Shown here piece by piece: positions 35,580-46,517 of a stretch of DNA of 64,000 nucleotides (within the stretch, counting starts at the first letter, position 1; each line of letters starts with the position of its first letter). The stretch covers positions 423,818,200 to 423,882,199 of the forward strand of contig NC_133658.1 in NCBI RefSeq assembly GCF_037893015.1, given 5' to 3'. The notes under the pieces are model-generated. The model ran no database searches. It saw only the letters and a list, made by a program, of their open reading frames with translations, and was not told the DNA's origin. The position numbers were made by a program, and so were the translations under genes. This DNA comes from Macrotis lagotis. Lineage: Eukaryota > Chordata > Mammalia > Peramelemorphia > Peramelidae.

Positions 35580-37350
35580 TCAGAATGAGTCATTTCTTCA
35601 ACTCAGGGTAGCACAGAAAGACAGAGGTCTGCAGAGACTGGAGTGGGGACTAGCAGGAACACAGAACAACAACAGTAGGGGTGAAAAAGCAGTCTAACAC
35701 CTAGGAATGGTAAAGGAGCTGAGACTGAACATCAGGGCTGGAAACCCTGGGACAGAGAGGATCCCTGAGTCAGTGCTATGAACAAGAGTCAACTGGCAGT
35801 TCTATTATCCATTATCTGGGTCACAATTCCAGAGCAGAAAGGAACAGAAAGAAGATCCTAGCTATGAACAAACTAAGTTCTAAAAACTTAACTGTGTAGT
35901 GCTGAGCCCAAAAGCAGAGAAGGAAGGAAGGACTCAATTTTAACTTTTATCATTGTACATAAACCTATGGTGGAATAACTGGAGCAGGAAACTAAGACCA
36001 AAGGGGAGTTAAGCAGTTCAGTGAGTCTGAATCTGCCCAGCGGGCTAATGATGCCTGAGTCTAACAGAAGTCTACTGAAACTAACCATACTACAGTCAAC
36101 CACACATAATCCAATAGTCCCAAACCTGGGTCAGGAATTTGTAAAAGCACAGATTTCTCTAAATCATATCACCTAGAAACTTAGAAGATCCCCACACTGA
36201 ATTGTGAAAACAGCAGAAAGGCATAAAAAAAAAAGATGTAAGTAGGTTGAAGCAAGGAAGAGTTCACATAATGGTGGGGACAGTGGAAATGGAAATAAAC
36301 ATTTCAGCATCACTCTCAAGTGAGATAATTCAAGGAAGGGGGAAATAGGAAATATACACATATTGAGATAGAACAAATGATAGAAAGGCAGTAATCAAAA
36401 GCAAAACAGACAGGGTAAAAAAAGAAAAGGAGAAGCATCAGAAAATAGGATGGAGGGATATACACAGTTAGCAATCATAAGTGTGAATGTGAATGAAATG
36501 AACTCATCTATAAAAGACAAAAAAAAAGATATCAGAATGATTGGAAGCCAGAATCTAACAGTCTGTTCTGAAATGAAAGATATACATAAGAGTTAAAATA
36601 AGGAACTGAAGTAGAATCTATTATGCTAAGTAGCAATCGTGATCTCAGACAAAGTAAAAGCAAAAATTGAACTAATTAAAAGAAATAATCAGGAAAAGTA
36701 TCAGAGACAATGAATTAATAGTAATACTGAATATAACTTGCACCAAACAATATAGCATTCAAATTTTAATGGAAAAGTTAAAAGAGTTAGAAGAGAAAAT
36801 AGAGAACAAAACTGTATTACAGGGCAGCTAGGTGGTGCAGTAGATACAGCACTGGCCTTGGAGTCAGGAGGACCTAAGTTCAAATTAGATCTCAAACACT
36901 TAATAACTACCCAGATGTGTGACCTTGGGCAAGTCACTTAACTCCATTGCCTTGCAAAAAAATTAAATTAATTTAAAAAAAAAAGAATAAAAAAACTCTT
37001 ATAAATTGACCACAAAATAAATAAGACATTAAAGAGATGCATAGAATATAAGAAAAGTTAGATATGATTACCCTCTGGTGAATGGAAATAAAGAGGCCTA
37101 TTTATTAGAAGTGTCTAGCACCTTCACAAAAGTTGGCCTTATGGTAGGGCATAAACATCTCACAAGCAAATTAAGAAAAGTAGAAATATTATATGTATCT
37201 TTTTCTGACCATAATGCAAGGAAAAAAGTTACATTCAATAAAGGACTTTTGAAATACAGATATAAAATTAATTGGAAACTAAATAATACAATCCCAAAGA
37301 ATTTGAATGTGTCAAAGATCAAATCATAGAAACAAATAATTTTATTAGTG
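35580..37350 (+). mobile_element. L1-type element: 5' UTR and ORF2 endonuclease region, decayed
   Basis: 5' part reads like a marsupial LINE leader ('gagactggagtggggactagcagg'). Downstream, HKHLTSKLRKVEILYVSFSD and HNARKKVTFNKGLLKYRYKI fit the end of an L1 endonuclease domain with its conserved SDH motif. Many stops. A SINE interrupts it at 36.83 kb. Confidence 0.7.
36831..36980 (+). mobile_element. WSINE1-type SINE nested in L1
   Basis: Head GGGCAGCTAGGTGGTGCAG, body CAAACACTTAATAACTACC, end CCTTGCAAAAAAATT. Confidence 0.92.
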
Positions 37351-38064
37351 ATTTAGGCATTTTTCATATGGTCATTTTAGGATAAAAATAAGATTAGTCT
37401 GCAATTAAAATAACTAATCTAACCTAAACACACTATTGATGCCAAAACATGGGAAATGAGTAGGAGAAAAACCATAAATTACCACATTTCCTAAAAAAAA
37501 AAAAGCTTAATCAGTATAAATCAATAACCACAATAAGGAGACCAAAGAAACCTGGAGATTGTCAAAGGATGCTTGAATTCCTAGTCAAAGTGAGGAAATA
37601 TTATAGCCAATGATAGTACCAGTTTAGAACAAACTCATTGATAAAATCAGGCAAAGGAACACGTTTATAAGCAATTTATTTCCTCACAATAAAAAGAAAT
37701 GAAAAATAAAATTTATAGATGACTTGGTGAGAATTAATTGAGCTAGCTCAAGTTCATTGTGGGGTGGGAGATTAGAGAAAATTTGAGAGAGGAAAAGAAA
37801 AGAAAAATATAAAATATCTGTCAAAATTCCTCAACTTTTTTTTTCTCCAGAAGAGCCACCACACTTGGGTTCAAACATTAACATTGGTATATTGCATGAG
37901 TAAGTAGAAATCACATTAAACAATTTTACGGTTTTTTTGGGGGGGGGTCTTCTGATTGTATGGGGGAAGGGGAAGTATAGAATTTGGAATGGAACAAAAA
38001 AGAATTAAAAGTCTGTCTTAAAAATAAAAAAAAAAATTAAATCTAAAAAATCCTTATATTTAAA
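37350..38064. other. SETD3 intron 1, probable LINE continuation, not resolved
   Basis: A-rich. A G-run followed by an A-tail near 37,938-38,035 ('gggggggggtc ... aaaaataaaaaaaaaa') looks like a retroelement 3' end, but the body could not be assigned. Confidence 0.35.
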
Positions 38065-38790
38065 GAAAAATTGTAAAGAAAAAGCAGCTGGACCAAAATA
38101 GGTCAATGGGGAGGTTCAATCAGGAAGTAATTTTAGGGATAATAATTTAGTACCTTAATGGAAGGATATTGGTGCTTAGAAAAAGTCAGGGAAATTGCTG
38201 TGAAAAAATCAGAAGGTATCTGTGGCTGCCAACCTATATGCCTGATTATCTATCCTTGAGGAATCGTTTTAAGAACAGTCTACATACTTCAGGGCATACT
38301 TGATGGGGATACATGGGAGTGAAACAGAAGAGTTTTGTTTTTCTTTTTTAAGTTGTATCCTATAATGGACCTGGTGCGTGAAGTCACATGGTTGACTGAA
38401 GGGTAGAGATATAATAAGATCTCATTGTGCTTGTTGACTAAAGAAGGACATTTGATTCACTGGAGCAGAATAAATACTGCCTTAGGAATTCTTCTGCAGA
38501 AGGGTATCTCTTATAAATGTGCTGAAATTATATAGGACTTTTATAACGACATAGGTTGTAACACTACAGAGATGACTTGGTTTGATAACCTTCCAATTAT
38601 TACCAAGATATAACACAGTAAAGTATGTGTTCATTATAGGTATTTGCTGTTATAATGGAGTATGTTCAGGACTGAGTTCAAAAGGAAAAGGGTATTTTTT
38701 ATTATATATTTATCTATGGATAAAAAGATCCTAATGATGCTCTCAATTAATGATAATAAAATTTTGATTACATCAAGCACTACAACATCA
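38065..38790 (+). mobile_element. RTE/BovB-like LINE reverse-transcriptase remnant
   Basis: Translated pieces fit the RT of RTE-clade LINEs: KEKAAGP near 38,072, a decayed LVDxRRTFDSLE near 38,428-38,465, then ALGILLQKGISYKCAEI and a stretch ending in TEMTWFDNLP. Several stops and frameshifts; no catalytic YADD-type motif seen. Confidence 0.55.
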
Positions 38791-38888
38791 GTCTCCTAAG
38801 TAAGAATAACAAAGGAAAACACAAATGGAAAAATAAACCCTGTTTTTCAGACAATATATAGTGGTATGGAGTTTGTTCATCAACATAA

Positions 38889-38890
<2 letters not shown>

Positions 38891-38927
<37 letters not shown>
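38891..38927. repeat. (AC)n microsatellite
   Basis: About 18 perfect AC units, likely length-variable. Confidence 0.97.
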
Positions 38928-38931
<4 letters not shown>

Positions 38932-39104
38932 TATAATAACAGATATTTTAGATGGTCCAAAATTGAAAAGATGAGTCCTTTGGAAGAACTCTTGGAACAA
39001 AAGGGAAACAGTTTTGGGGAATGTATAGTACTTGTAATGATTCTGATCTCTTTCTAGAGCAAAAATAACCTATATTTTTTAACAGTAAAGTTTTTCTAGT
39101 GAGT

Positions 39105-39235
39105 GTCAATATGATGTAATGAGAGGGGGGAAAAAAAAACCTGTCCTCGCAATCAGGAAAACCTGTTTAAATTCTACCTTTAATGTATACCAGCTCTGTG
39201 CCCATGGGAAATTTTTTACCTTTCTTTGTTACCAC
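39105..39235 (+). repeat. MIR-family SINE, diverged
   Basis: 'atgtaatgagagg ... cgcaatcaggaaaacctgtttaaattctacc ... accagctctgtgcccatgg'. Confidence 0.5.
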
Positions 39236-39559
39236 ATAGTCTAGAACACAGTAAATTATTGAAAAATGTTGTTTGATAGATTAATACTAATTGTTGATTC
39301 ACTAAAAAGAAGTTGTTCCCAAAGTTTTAGGTCAGTTTTAAATTTTAATGGTTTAAAACTATTAAAATATTATTTTAAAAAATTAAATCTAAACTACACT
39401 ATGTCTTTTGGGACTTCCTTAATTTATTTAAGTATCCATAAGGCACAAAATAGCCTAATGCATTCTAGAAGATACAATAAGATATATTCCTTACCATTAA
39501 TGAAGCTATAATTTGGTTGAGGAGACAAGACACATTCAAACAAAGATAGGAGCTCTCAT

Positions 39560-39960
39560 TCTAATGAGATTGAAAACTTATAAACAACTAGATACATATA
39601 AGGCAAATACAGAGTAGCTTGAAGGTAATCTCAGAAGAGAAGGTAGTTGGGGGAAGGGGGAGTAAGGAGATTGGAAAAACCTTCAGCCATTTGAACTGAG
39701 ACTTGAAGAGAGTCAAGAAAACCAAGAGGTATAAGTAAGGAGGGATTATCTGAGATACAGTAAATAATCTAGTGTAGCTGAATTGAAGAGTGTGTGGAAA
39801 GAAGTATAAGAAAACTGGATAGATAGGAAGATAGGTTATGAAAACTTTAAAGCTTAACAGAAAACTATTTATGTGATCCTGAAGCTGGTAAAATATCCTT
39901 GCAATACTTTGTATAGGAGGAGACCTTAAAAAAAAATTGAGTGACTGCTGTCCCATTTAA
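39560..39960 (+). repeat. Ancient interspersed repeat piece
   Basis: 'aggtaatctcagaagagaag', 'gaactgagacttgaagagagtc', 'gaaaactggatagataggaagataggttatgaa' match the sense order of the unnamed family. Confidence 0.45.
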
Positions 39961-40062
39961 ATAGTAGTTTACATACTATCTTTAATACCAACTCAGAATT
40001 TCACTCTATATGGCATCAAAGTTACAATTTCTAGGTTACTGATGACAATTATTTCCTCCAGT

Positions 40063-40250
40063 GAAATCTATTCCTGTAGAAATCTTGTCTATTTTCCAAT
40101 AATTGCCAATGGGGCAGGGAGGGGGTCCCTCAATGTGTTGTAAAAGTCCTCTTGATCCCATTCCCTTCAGGTGCATTCACCACCACACTCTTTCTTTACT
40201 ACTCCTTTTCTTCTACCTACTAACATAACTGTTCATGACCCATCCTTTAA
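40063..40250 (+). repeat. Local duplicate block A
   Basis: Similar at very roughly 70-75% to 42,188-42,300 plus 45,574-45,690 (block A'), with shared strings such as GGAGGGGGTC, TCAAT and TCTTGATC. It may be two copies of an L2-like element or a true local duplication. Confidence 0.6.
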
Positions 40251-40755
40251 AAACAAACAAAACCAAACAAACAAAAACCATTTCACTTGATCCTGCCACT
40301 TAAGCAATAATCTACTATCATTCTTCCTTTTTCACTGCCAAGTTCCTTGAAAGAATAGTTCAAAATCACTGTCTCCAATTCCTAACCCACCATTCACTTA
40401 TCAATCTCCTGAAATCTTACTTCAGGTGCCAGACTCAATTGATGCCACAATTCTCTACAAAATTATTAGTGACATCTTTAATTACTAAATTCTATACCAT
40501 TGGCCTTCCCCCTTAACACACAATTAGTGCCTTGACTTCCATGGGCACTGCTCTCTTGGTTCTTCTACCTGGTCACTCCAACTCTATCTCTTTTGCTGGA
40601 TCAACCTCCTCTTCTTACCCACTAGGAGTAGGCTTTCCCAAAGAGAATGCCTTGGGCCCTCTTCTCTTCTTGATCTACACTCACTCCCCAAGATGTAAGC
40701 ACTTCCCAAGGGCTCTCTGTATAGATGATACTCAGCTAATCAAATGTTCATAAAG
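40251..40755 (+). mobile_element. CR1-clade (L2-like) reverse-transcriptase fragment
   Basis: Translation contains GFPKENALGPLLFLIYTHSP followed by DDTQLI, a decayed form of the RT phrase 'G-PQGS-LGPLLF-IY ... ADDTQL'. Preceding DNA ('agttccttgaaagaatagttc ... atctcctgaaatcttacttcaggtgcc') also fits L2. No intact ORF. Confidence 0.65.
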
Positions 40756-41039
40756 TTCCTTCTTTGAAAGATAATCTTTATGCTATGCCAAGGATAGTAG
40801 GTTGAAATCTATTTATGCTTTCTCCACTGCCTTTGGCAGTACAGACACTATAAACAAGTTAGTGTGAGAGATAAAGAAAAAGTACAAAATATTACATTCA
40901 ATTTCAAGGATCTTAGACTCAGAGAGACAAAAAAATTTTGGAAAAGATTGAAGTTACAAAACAAGAAAACAGAGAAGTCATGTATCTAATTGACAGTATC
41001 TAACTGACAAATTATACAGAAAATAACTAAATTGGAACT

Positions 41040-41180
41040 ACATGGCAGAGTAGATAGAGGACTGGCCCTGCAGTCAGGAGAATTTGAGTTCAAATTTGAC
41101 CTCAGACACTTAATAATTACCTAGATGAGTGACTTGGCAAGTCACTTAACCCCATTGCCTTGCAAAAAACAAAATGAAAA
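41040..41180 (+). mobile_element. WSINE1-type SINE, diverged head
   Basis: TACATGGCAGAGTAGATAGA head, CAGACACTTAATAATTACCT core, CCTTGCAAAAAAC end. Confidence 0.88.
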
Positions 41181-41210
41181 AAGAAAAAAAGAAAACCATA
41201 CCACCATTTT

Positions 41211-41329
41211 AAAGAGAAAATGAAGTTAAGAAATTTTTCCACTATTAAGGCAACAGAAGCCAATAATACTTACAATGTTCTTGACAATAGCATCCAAACA
41301 TAATACATTACTTCAAGATATTTACTTAT
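41211..41329 (+). repeat. Local duplicate block B
   Basis: Copied at 46,241-46,269 plus 46,425-46,517, where a SINE splits it. CAACAGAAGCCAATAATACT at 41,251 begins a 41-bp stretch identical to the one beginning at 46,441. Confidence 0.85.
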
Positions 41330-41762
41330 GTATTATATCCATTTAAATGCAAGTCATATGACAAAAAAACTTGGATAAACAAATAGTGACATCTTAGTAA
41401 TTTAAATTATACAATAATGACTAGTCAAATGTTACTGTTTTCCAAGGATGACACCTAATCTAGTAATACCTTTATAGGATCTACAATGGGTCATGGAGAA
41501 AACGAACATTTAAAGTCCTCCAACTATAAACAAAGATAAAAACATTTGGAAAAAAGTCATTTTCTTTTTAAAAAATCTGTTTTTTAGAAGTACATAATTT
41601 TAGTTCATACATTAAACTGAATAGTGCTATATTGCAGCTGCACACCATTAAAAAAAAAATCAAAAATAAAAAGGATATGCATTTTGTTTTTCCTGGAAAA
41701 TGTTACTTTCAACTAAACACAACACAAATAAACATTTTTGATTACATTTATTTGATGATTTA

Positions 41763-41860
41763 TCCAGGAAATCTTAACTCAAACATAGCATCTGTTTTTC
41801 AGTGTAGTCCTACATTTACCCAATTTTACAGTTGGTTTAGTTATAGAACAGAATAGTGAT
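41763..41860 (+). repeat. Local duplicate block C (inverted relative to 47,027-47,124)
   Basis: Its reverse complement matches 47,027-47,124 at about 85% by eye, with AAATTGGGTAAATGTAGGAC and the next 12 bases identical. Confidence 0.85.
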
Positions 41861-41981
41861 CTCTTCAAACCTCAAGCAATACAGCTGTAAAGTTTAATTG
41901 AAGAGAGTAAAAGAGGTAGAATCCTTTATAAAGAAAGAATTGGAAATTTTCAACCAATTTCATTAAAAATCTAAAGTGTTG

Positions 41982-42140
41982 GGGCGGCTAGGTGGCATAG
42001 TGGATAAAGCACTGGCCTTGGAGTCAGGAGTACCTGGGTTCAAATCCAGTCTCAGACACTTAATAATTACCTAGCTGTGTGGCCTTGGGCAAGCCACTTA
42101 ACCCCATTTGCCTTGCAAAAAGAACCTTAAAAAAAAAAAT
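41982..42140 (+). mobile_element. WSINE1-type SINE
   Basis: Well preserved: GGGGCGGCTAGGTGGCATAG head; AAATCTAAAGT on both sides. Confidence 0.95.
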
Positions 42141-42187
42141 CTAAAGTACTAAAATAGCATCCCAATTTATTTTGTCTCTGAGTCTAC

Positions 42188-42300
42188 CATCTTCCAGTGA
42201 AATCCATTCACACCTTTATCCTGAATTAATCTTGTCTGTTTTCCAAGCATTGCCCCACAGGATAAGGAGGGGGTCTCTCAATATGTTTCAAGAAGTGCAC
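42188..42300 (+). repeat. Local duplicate block A', left part
   Basis: Resembles 40,063-40,145. The match resumes at 45,574-45,690 after the HAL1 insertion, so HAL1 split this block. Confidence 0.6.
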
Positions 42301-43051
42301 TCAGGGGGCGCAGCCAAGATGGCAACAAGAAGGGATGGAGTCTTAGGCACTCTCTGATAAAACTCATAAGCTAAGGACTCTTAAACTTTCGAGAGACAGA
42401 ACCCACAGAGGGACCCAGTGAGGCAGTTCTCCTACTCAAGGTAACCTGGAAAAGAGCAGAAAGGCTCTGCTCCCTGGGTCGAGGGGCAGCCACCAGAGGG
42501 GTGGCCCGGCACAGCCAAAGAACTTCAGCCTCCTGGAGGCAGCACCAGGGCGCTGGGAGTCACAGCTCACAGAAGCGGGGGAGTCTCCTGAGCTGCACCC
42601 CAGGGAGCACCCACCGGCACAAAGTGGGGGAACAGCAAGGGACCTCTGCCAGAGCTAGCACTTGGAGCCCAGCCCTCAGGGCACACAGAAAGCAGCTTGG
42701 TCTTTCTGCAGCCCAGATAAGGAAACAGAAGCAGGCCGAGCCGGTAAGCAGGAGCCCCCAGGGCATGAGCCCATTGAGCTGAGGGAGGGGAGTGAAGAGA
42801 GACTGCAGGGTTCTGTCCTCTGCCTCTGGAACAGGACTTTGGGGCTCTGACCACATTCAGATCCTGAGCGCAGTCTAGGCCCCCCCATAGAACAGCAGGA
42901 CCCCCCTCCCCACCTCAACCCTGTGGCAGAGGGGGGGTACTTATGGTCATTCACAGACCAGGAGGGAGAACAGAGCCTCACACACTGAGACCCTTGTGGG
43001 AGTGTCCCAAAAGCTCAGGAAGCACCCCAAAACCAGACCCAGGCTGGGAAA

Positions 43052-44040
43052 ATGAGCAAGCAGAGAAACAAAAGGAAGACTATCGAGAAATACTGTACAA
43101 ATGAGGCCAAGAAGGATCAAAATACTCAGTCTGAAGATGAGGAAGCACAAGCTCCTGCATCTAAAGACTCCAAGAAAAACAGAAATTGGACTCAGGCTAT
43201 GACAGAGCTCAAAAAAGACTTTGAAAATCAAATGAGGGAGTTGGAAGAAAAACTGGGAAAAGAAAAGGAGATGCAGTTAAAACATGAAAATGAAGTCAGC
43301 AGCTTAGTCAAGGAAATCCAAAAAAATGTTGAAGAAAATAGCATGCTAAAAAAAACAGCTTAGGTCAAATGGATAAAACAGTTCAAAAAGTTATTGAGGA
43401 GAAGAATGCTTTAAAAAGCAAAATTGGCCAGATGGAAAAAGAGATAAGAAAACTCTCTGAGGAGAACAAATCCTTCAGACAAAGAACAGAATTCAGGGAG
43501 ATTGATGAATTTACCAGAAATCAGGAATCAATACTTCAAAACAAAAAAAATGAAAAATTAGAAGAAAATGTGAAATACCTCAATTGAAAAAAACAAGTGA
43601 TATGGAAAACAGACTTAGGAAAGATAATTTAAAAATTATTGGAATACCTGAAAGTCATGATCAGGAAAAGAGCCTTGACATCATTTTCAAAGAATCACTA
43701 CAGGAAAATTGCACTGATATCCTAGAAGCAGAGGGCAAAATAGAAATGGAGAGAATCCACCAATCCCCCAGAGAAAGAGATCCCAAAAAACCAACCCCCA
43801 GGAATATTATATAGCCAAGTTCCAGAACTCCCAAGTCAAAGAGAAAATATTACAAGCAGCCAGAAGGACACAGTTCAAATATCATGGAGCTGCAGTCAGG
43901 ATCACACAGGACTTAGCAGCAACTACATTGGAAGTTCGTAGGGCTTGGAATACAATATACCAGAAGGCAAAAGAGCTTAGAATGCAGCCAAAAATGAACT
44001 ACCTAGCAAGGCTGAATGTCCTCTTCCAGGGAAAAAGATA
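43052..44040 (+). pseudogene. HAL1/L1 ORF1 pseudogene (coiled-coil RNA-binding protein), frameshifted
   Basis: Begins MSKQRNKRKTIEKYCTNEAK. A charged, heptad-rich coiled coil follows (ELKKDFENQMRELEEKLGKE; in a second frame IGQMEKEIRKLSEENKSF). Then comes the RRM-like part in a third frame (NLKIIGIPESHDQEKSLD), ending in a basic C-terminal region. Stops at about 43,362, 43,585 and 43,812 show at least two frameshifts. In L1 this protein coats the RNA as a trimer; here it is dead. Confidence 0.75.
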
Positions 44041-44153
44041 GACTTTCAATGAACCAGGGGAATCTCAAATGTTCCTTTTGGAATGGCCAGAGCTGAACAG
44101 AAGGTTTGATCTTCAGATACAGGACTCAGGTGAAGCATGGAGATTGGAGGAGG

Positions 44154-44154
<1 letters not shown>

Positions 44155-44196
<42 letters not shown>
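44155..44196 (+). repeat. Homopolymer of 42 G
   Basis: Uninterrupted G run straight after the ORF1 remnant within HAL1. See finding. Confidence 0.9.
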
Positions 44197-44199
<3 letters not shown>

Positions 44200-44667
44200 T
44201 AATGAGGATGAACTGCATGTATTCCTGCATAGAAAAATGACACTGATAATATTCATATGAACCTTCTCAGTTAACAGAGCAGGTAGAGGTAGCTTTTATA
44301 GTTGAAGCACAGGAGAAAGCTGAATTCGAAGATAAAAATATGGTGTAAAAATGGAGTCAAAAGTAAAAAAGGGAAATGGAATAGGAGAAAGAAAAAGGAG
44401 TGGGGGAATAGTCCAAGATATTTCACATAATAAGATTTTTTTTTATTACAATGAGCTATTGCAATGATATGGAAGGGGGGAGGCAAGGGGGAAATGAGGG
44501 AACCTTTGCTCTCATCAGAGATGGCTAGGAGAGGAAACAGCATATATATTCAATGGGGTATAGACATCTGGAGTAAGAAGGAGGGGGGAGCAGGGGGAAG
44601 GGGTGGGGATGTGAATAAAGGAGGAGAGGATGGACCATGGGGGGGAGAGAGTGGTCAGATATAACAT

Positions 44668-44825
44668 TTTCTTTTTTACTTCTTGCAAGGGGCTGGGATT
44701 GGATGGCCTGCCCAGGACCATAGGGCCAGGTGGATTCTGGGCCTAAGGGGTGATATGGGGGCTCAGGGCTTCTTGGCCCCAGGACCAGGGATCTGTCTGC
44801 TGTACCACTCAGCGACCCTATAACA
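44668..44825 (-). mobile_element. WSINE1-type SINE, heavily A-to-G changed
   Basis: Antisense skeleton survives ('cttcttgcaagg ... ggcctgcccagg ... accactcagcgaccc') but most A positions of the plus strand read G. Confidence 0.65.
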
Positions 44826-45032
44826 GAGTCAGAGTGAAAGGAGAGAGAAAATAGAGTACATGGTAGTGGAGAAATAAGAAAGGAGGGAGTTGCGATCAGC
44901 AATGGCAAGGGTGGAAAAATATGGAAGTAACTTTTGTGATGGACTTATCATAAAGAATGTGATCCACCCATGACAGAGTTGTTGGTGTTGGAACAAAGAC
45001 TGAAGCACATTTTTGGATATTATTATTTGGGG

Positions 45033-45172
45033 GAGGGTGCAGGGCAAGTGGGGCTGGTTGGTCTGCCTGGGGCCACATAGCAGGGTGATCTTTGGGTGTC
45101 TAGGGCCGGATTTGGACCCAGGTGCTCCTGGCTCAAGGGCCAATGCTCTGTCTGCCACCCAGCCACCCCTAC
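45033..45172 (-). mobile_element. WSINE1-type SINE, heavily A-to-G changed
   Basis: Antisense: 'gtgcagggcaagtgggg', 'ctgcctggggccacatagcag', 'ggccggatttggacccagg', 'cacccagccacccc'. About 15 A-to-G differences from well-preserved antisense copies. Confidence 0.8.
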
Positions 45173-45194
45173 TATTATTACTATTTTATTTTAT

Positions 45195-45359
45195 TTTGGG
45201 TCTTTTTTTTCCTTCTTTTTGGTTTTTGCAGGGCAGTGGGGATCGGGTGGCTTGCATGTCACACGGCTGGGTGATTGTTGGGTTTACGAGGCTGGATATG
45301 GGCTCCAGTGCTCGTGGCTCCAGGGCTGGTGCTTCGTCCATTGCGCCACCTGGCCATAC
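45195..45359 (-). mobile_element. WSINE1-type SINE, heavily A-to-G changed
   Basis: Antisense: 'ttttgcagggcagtgggg', 'cacacggctgggtgattgttggg', 'ccattgcgccacctggcc'. About 16 A-to-G differences. Confidence 0.8.
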
Positions 45360-45573
45360 CTACAATTATTACTATTGTTTTTATTTTAATTTTTTCTCTC
45401 CCCTTTACTTTTTTCACCCAAGCAAGTCTATCTATATTCATGGGGGGAGGGGTATTTTGTTTACTTGTAAACAAGAATATTTTATTAATGTAAAAAAAAC
45501 ACATTTGTACAAAATGAGAATAAAAAATAAATTAAAAAAAAAGATTTATAATATATAAAAAAAAAAGATGTGC

Positions 45574-45690
45574 TCTTGATCCTCCCATTCCCTCCAGGAA
45601 CATTCATCCCCAACTATTCCCATTCTTTACAATTTTCCATTTTCTACTACTTACAAATGTAACTATGTATGATCTAACCTGTAAAAATGA
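45574..45690 (+). repeat. Local duplicate block A', right part
   Basis: TCTTGATCCTCCCATTCCCT at its start parallels 40,151 onward. Confidence 0.55.
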
Positions 45691-46240
45691 ACAGTGAGCA
45701 TATATTGTATATGTTTCTTGCCCTCAAAAATATGTCACAGACATGAGATACAAATATTTTAAAAATAATAATTTTCTGTGCATACCCTTTGACCACTACT
45801 ACTGGGTCTATACCCTGAAGAGATGATGAAAAAGGGTAAAAACATCACTTGTATAAAAATATTTATAGGAGCCCTGTTTGTGGTGGCAAAAAATTGGAAA
45901 TTAAATGAATGTCCTTCAATTGGGGAATGGCTTAACAAACTGTGGTATATGTATGTCATGGAACACTATTGTTCTATTAGAAACCAGGAGGGATGGGAAT
46001 TCAGGGATGCCTAGAAGGATTTGCATGGACTGATGCTGAGCAAGCTGAGAAGAACCAAAAGAACACTGTACACCCTAACAGCAACATAGAGGTGATGATC
46101 AACCTTGATGGACTTGATCATCCCTTCAGTGTAACAACTAGGGACAATTTTGGGCTATCTGCAATGGAGAATACCACCTGTATCCAGAGAAAGAATTATG
46201 GACTTTGAACAAAGACCAAAGACTATTAGAAATCAATTAA

Positions 46241-46517
46241 AAAGAAAATGAAATTAAGAAATTTTTCCAGGGGAAGCTAGGTGGCACAGTGAATAGAGCA
46301 TTGGCCATTGGAGTCAGGAGTACATGGGTTCAAATCCGACCTCAGACACTTAATAATTACCTAGCCATGTGGCCTAGGGCAAGCCACTTAACCCCACTGC
46401 CTTGAAAAATCTAAAAAAAAAAAAATTTCCACTTTTAAGGCAACAGAAGCCAATAATACTTACAATGTTCTTGACAATAGCACAAAACATAATAAATTAC
46501 TTCAAGATATTTACTTA
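46241..46517 (+). repeat. Local duplicate block B', split by a SINE
   Basis: Matches 41,211-41,329. Inserted in the L1 3' UTR. Confidence 0.8.
46268..46425 (+). mobile_element. WSINE1-type SINE
   Basis: GGGGAAGCTAGGTGGCACAG head and poly-A end. ATTTTTCCA on the left and AATTTCCA on the right resemble a target duplication. Confidence 0.92.

Larger units (their letters stand above)
42303..45567 (+). mobile_element. HAL1 (ORF1-only L1) element, near full length, with three nested SINEs
   Basis: Starts with GGGGGCGCAGCCAAGATGGC, a typical L1/HAL1 5' end carrying a YY1-like AAGATGGC. A GC-rich 5' UTR runs to 43,051, then ORF1 (43,052-44,040). After that comes a G-rich 3' UTR and an A-rich end at 45,515-45,567. 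No ORF2. Possible decayed target duplication: AAGAAGTGCACTC (left) and AAGATGTGCTCTT (right), 10 of 13 matching. Sequence outside both ends continues as one block (A'). Confidence 0.7.

Noticed and set aside
23342..38927. CRISPR-like arrays in the GA and AC repeats
   Set aside because: Simple dinucleotide microsatellites without spacers, in a vertebrate genome.
40532..40753. Plus-strand 73-codon frame with a polymerase-like phrase as a live gene
   Set aside because: The RT-like phrase is decayed and flanked by L2-like DNA without an intact frame; listed as a LINE fragment instead.
42501..42981. Overlapping frames of about 95-101 codons on both strands
   Set aside because: GC-rich 5' UTR of the HAL1 element; real ORF1 starts at 43,052.
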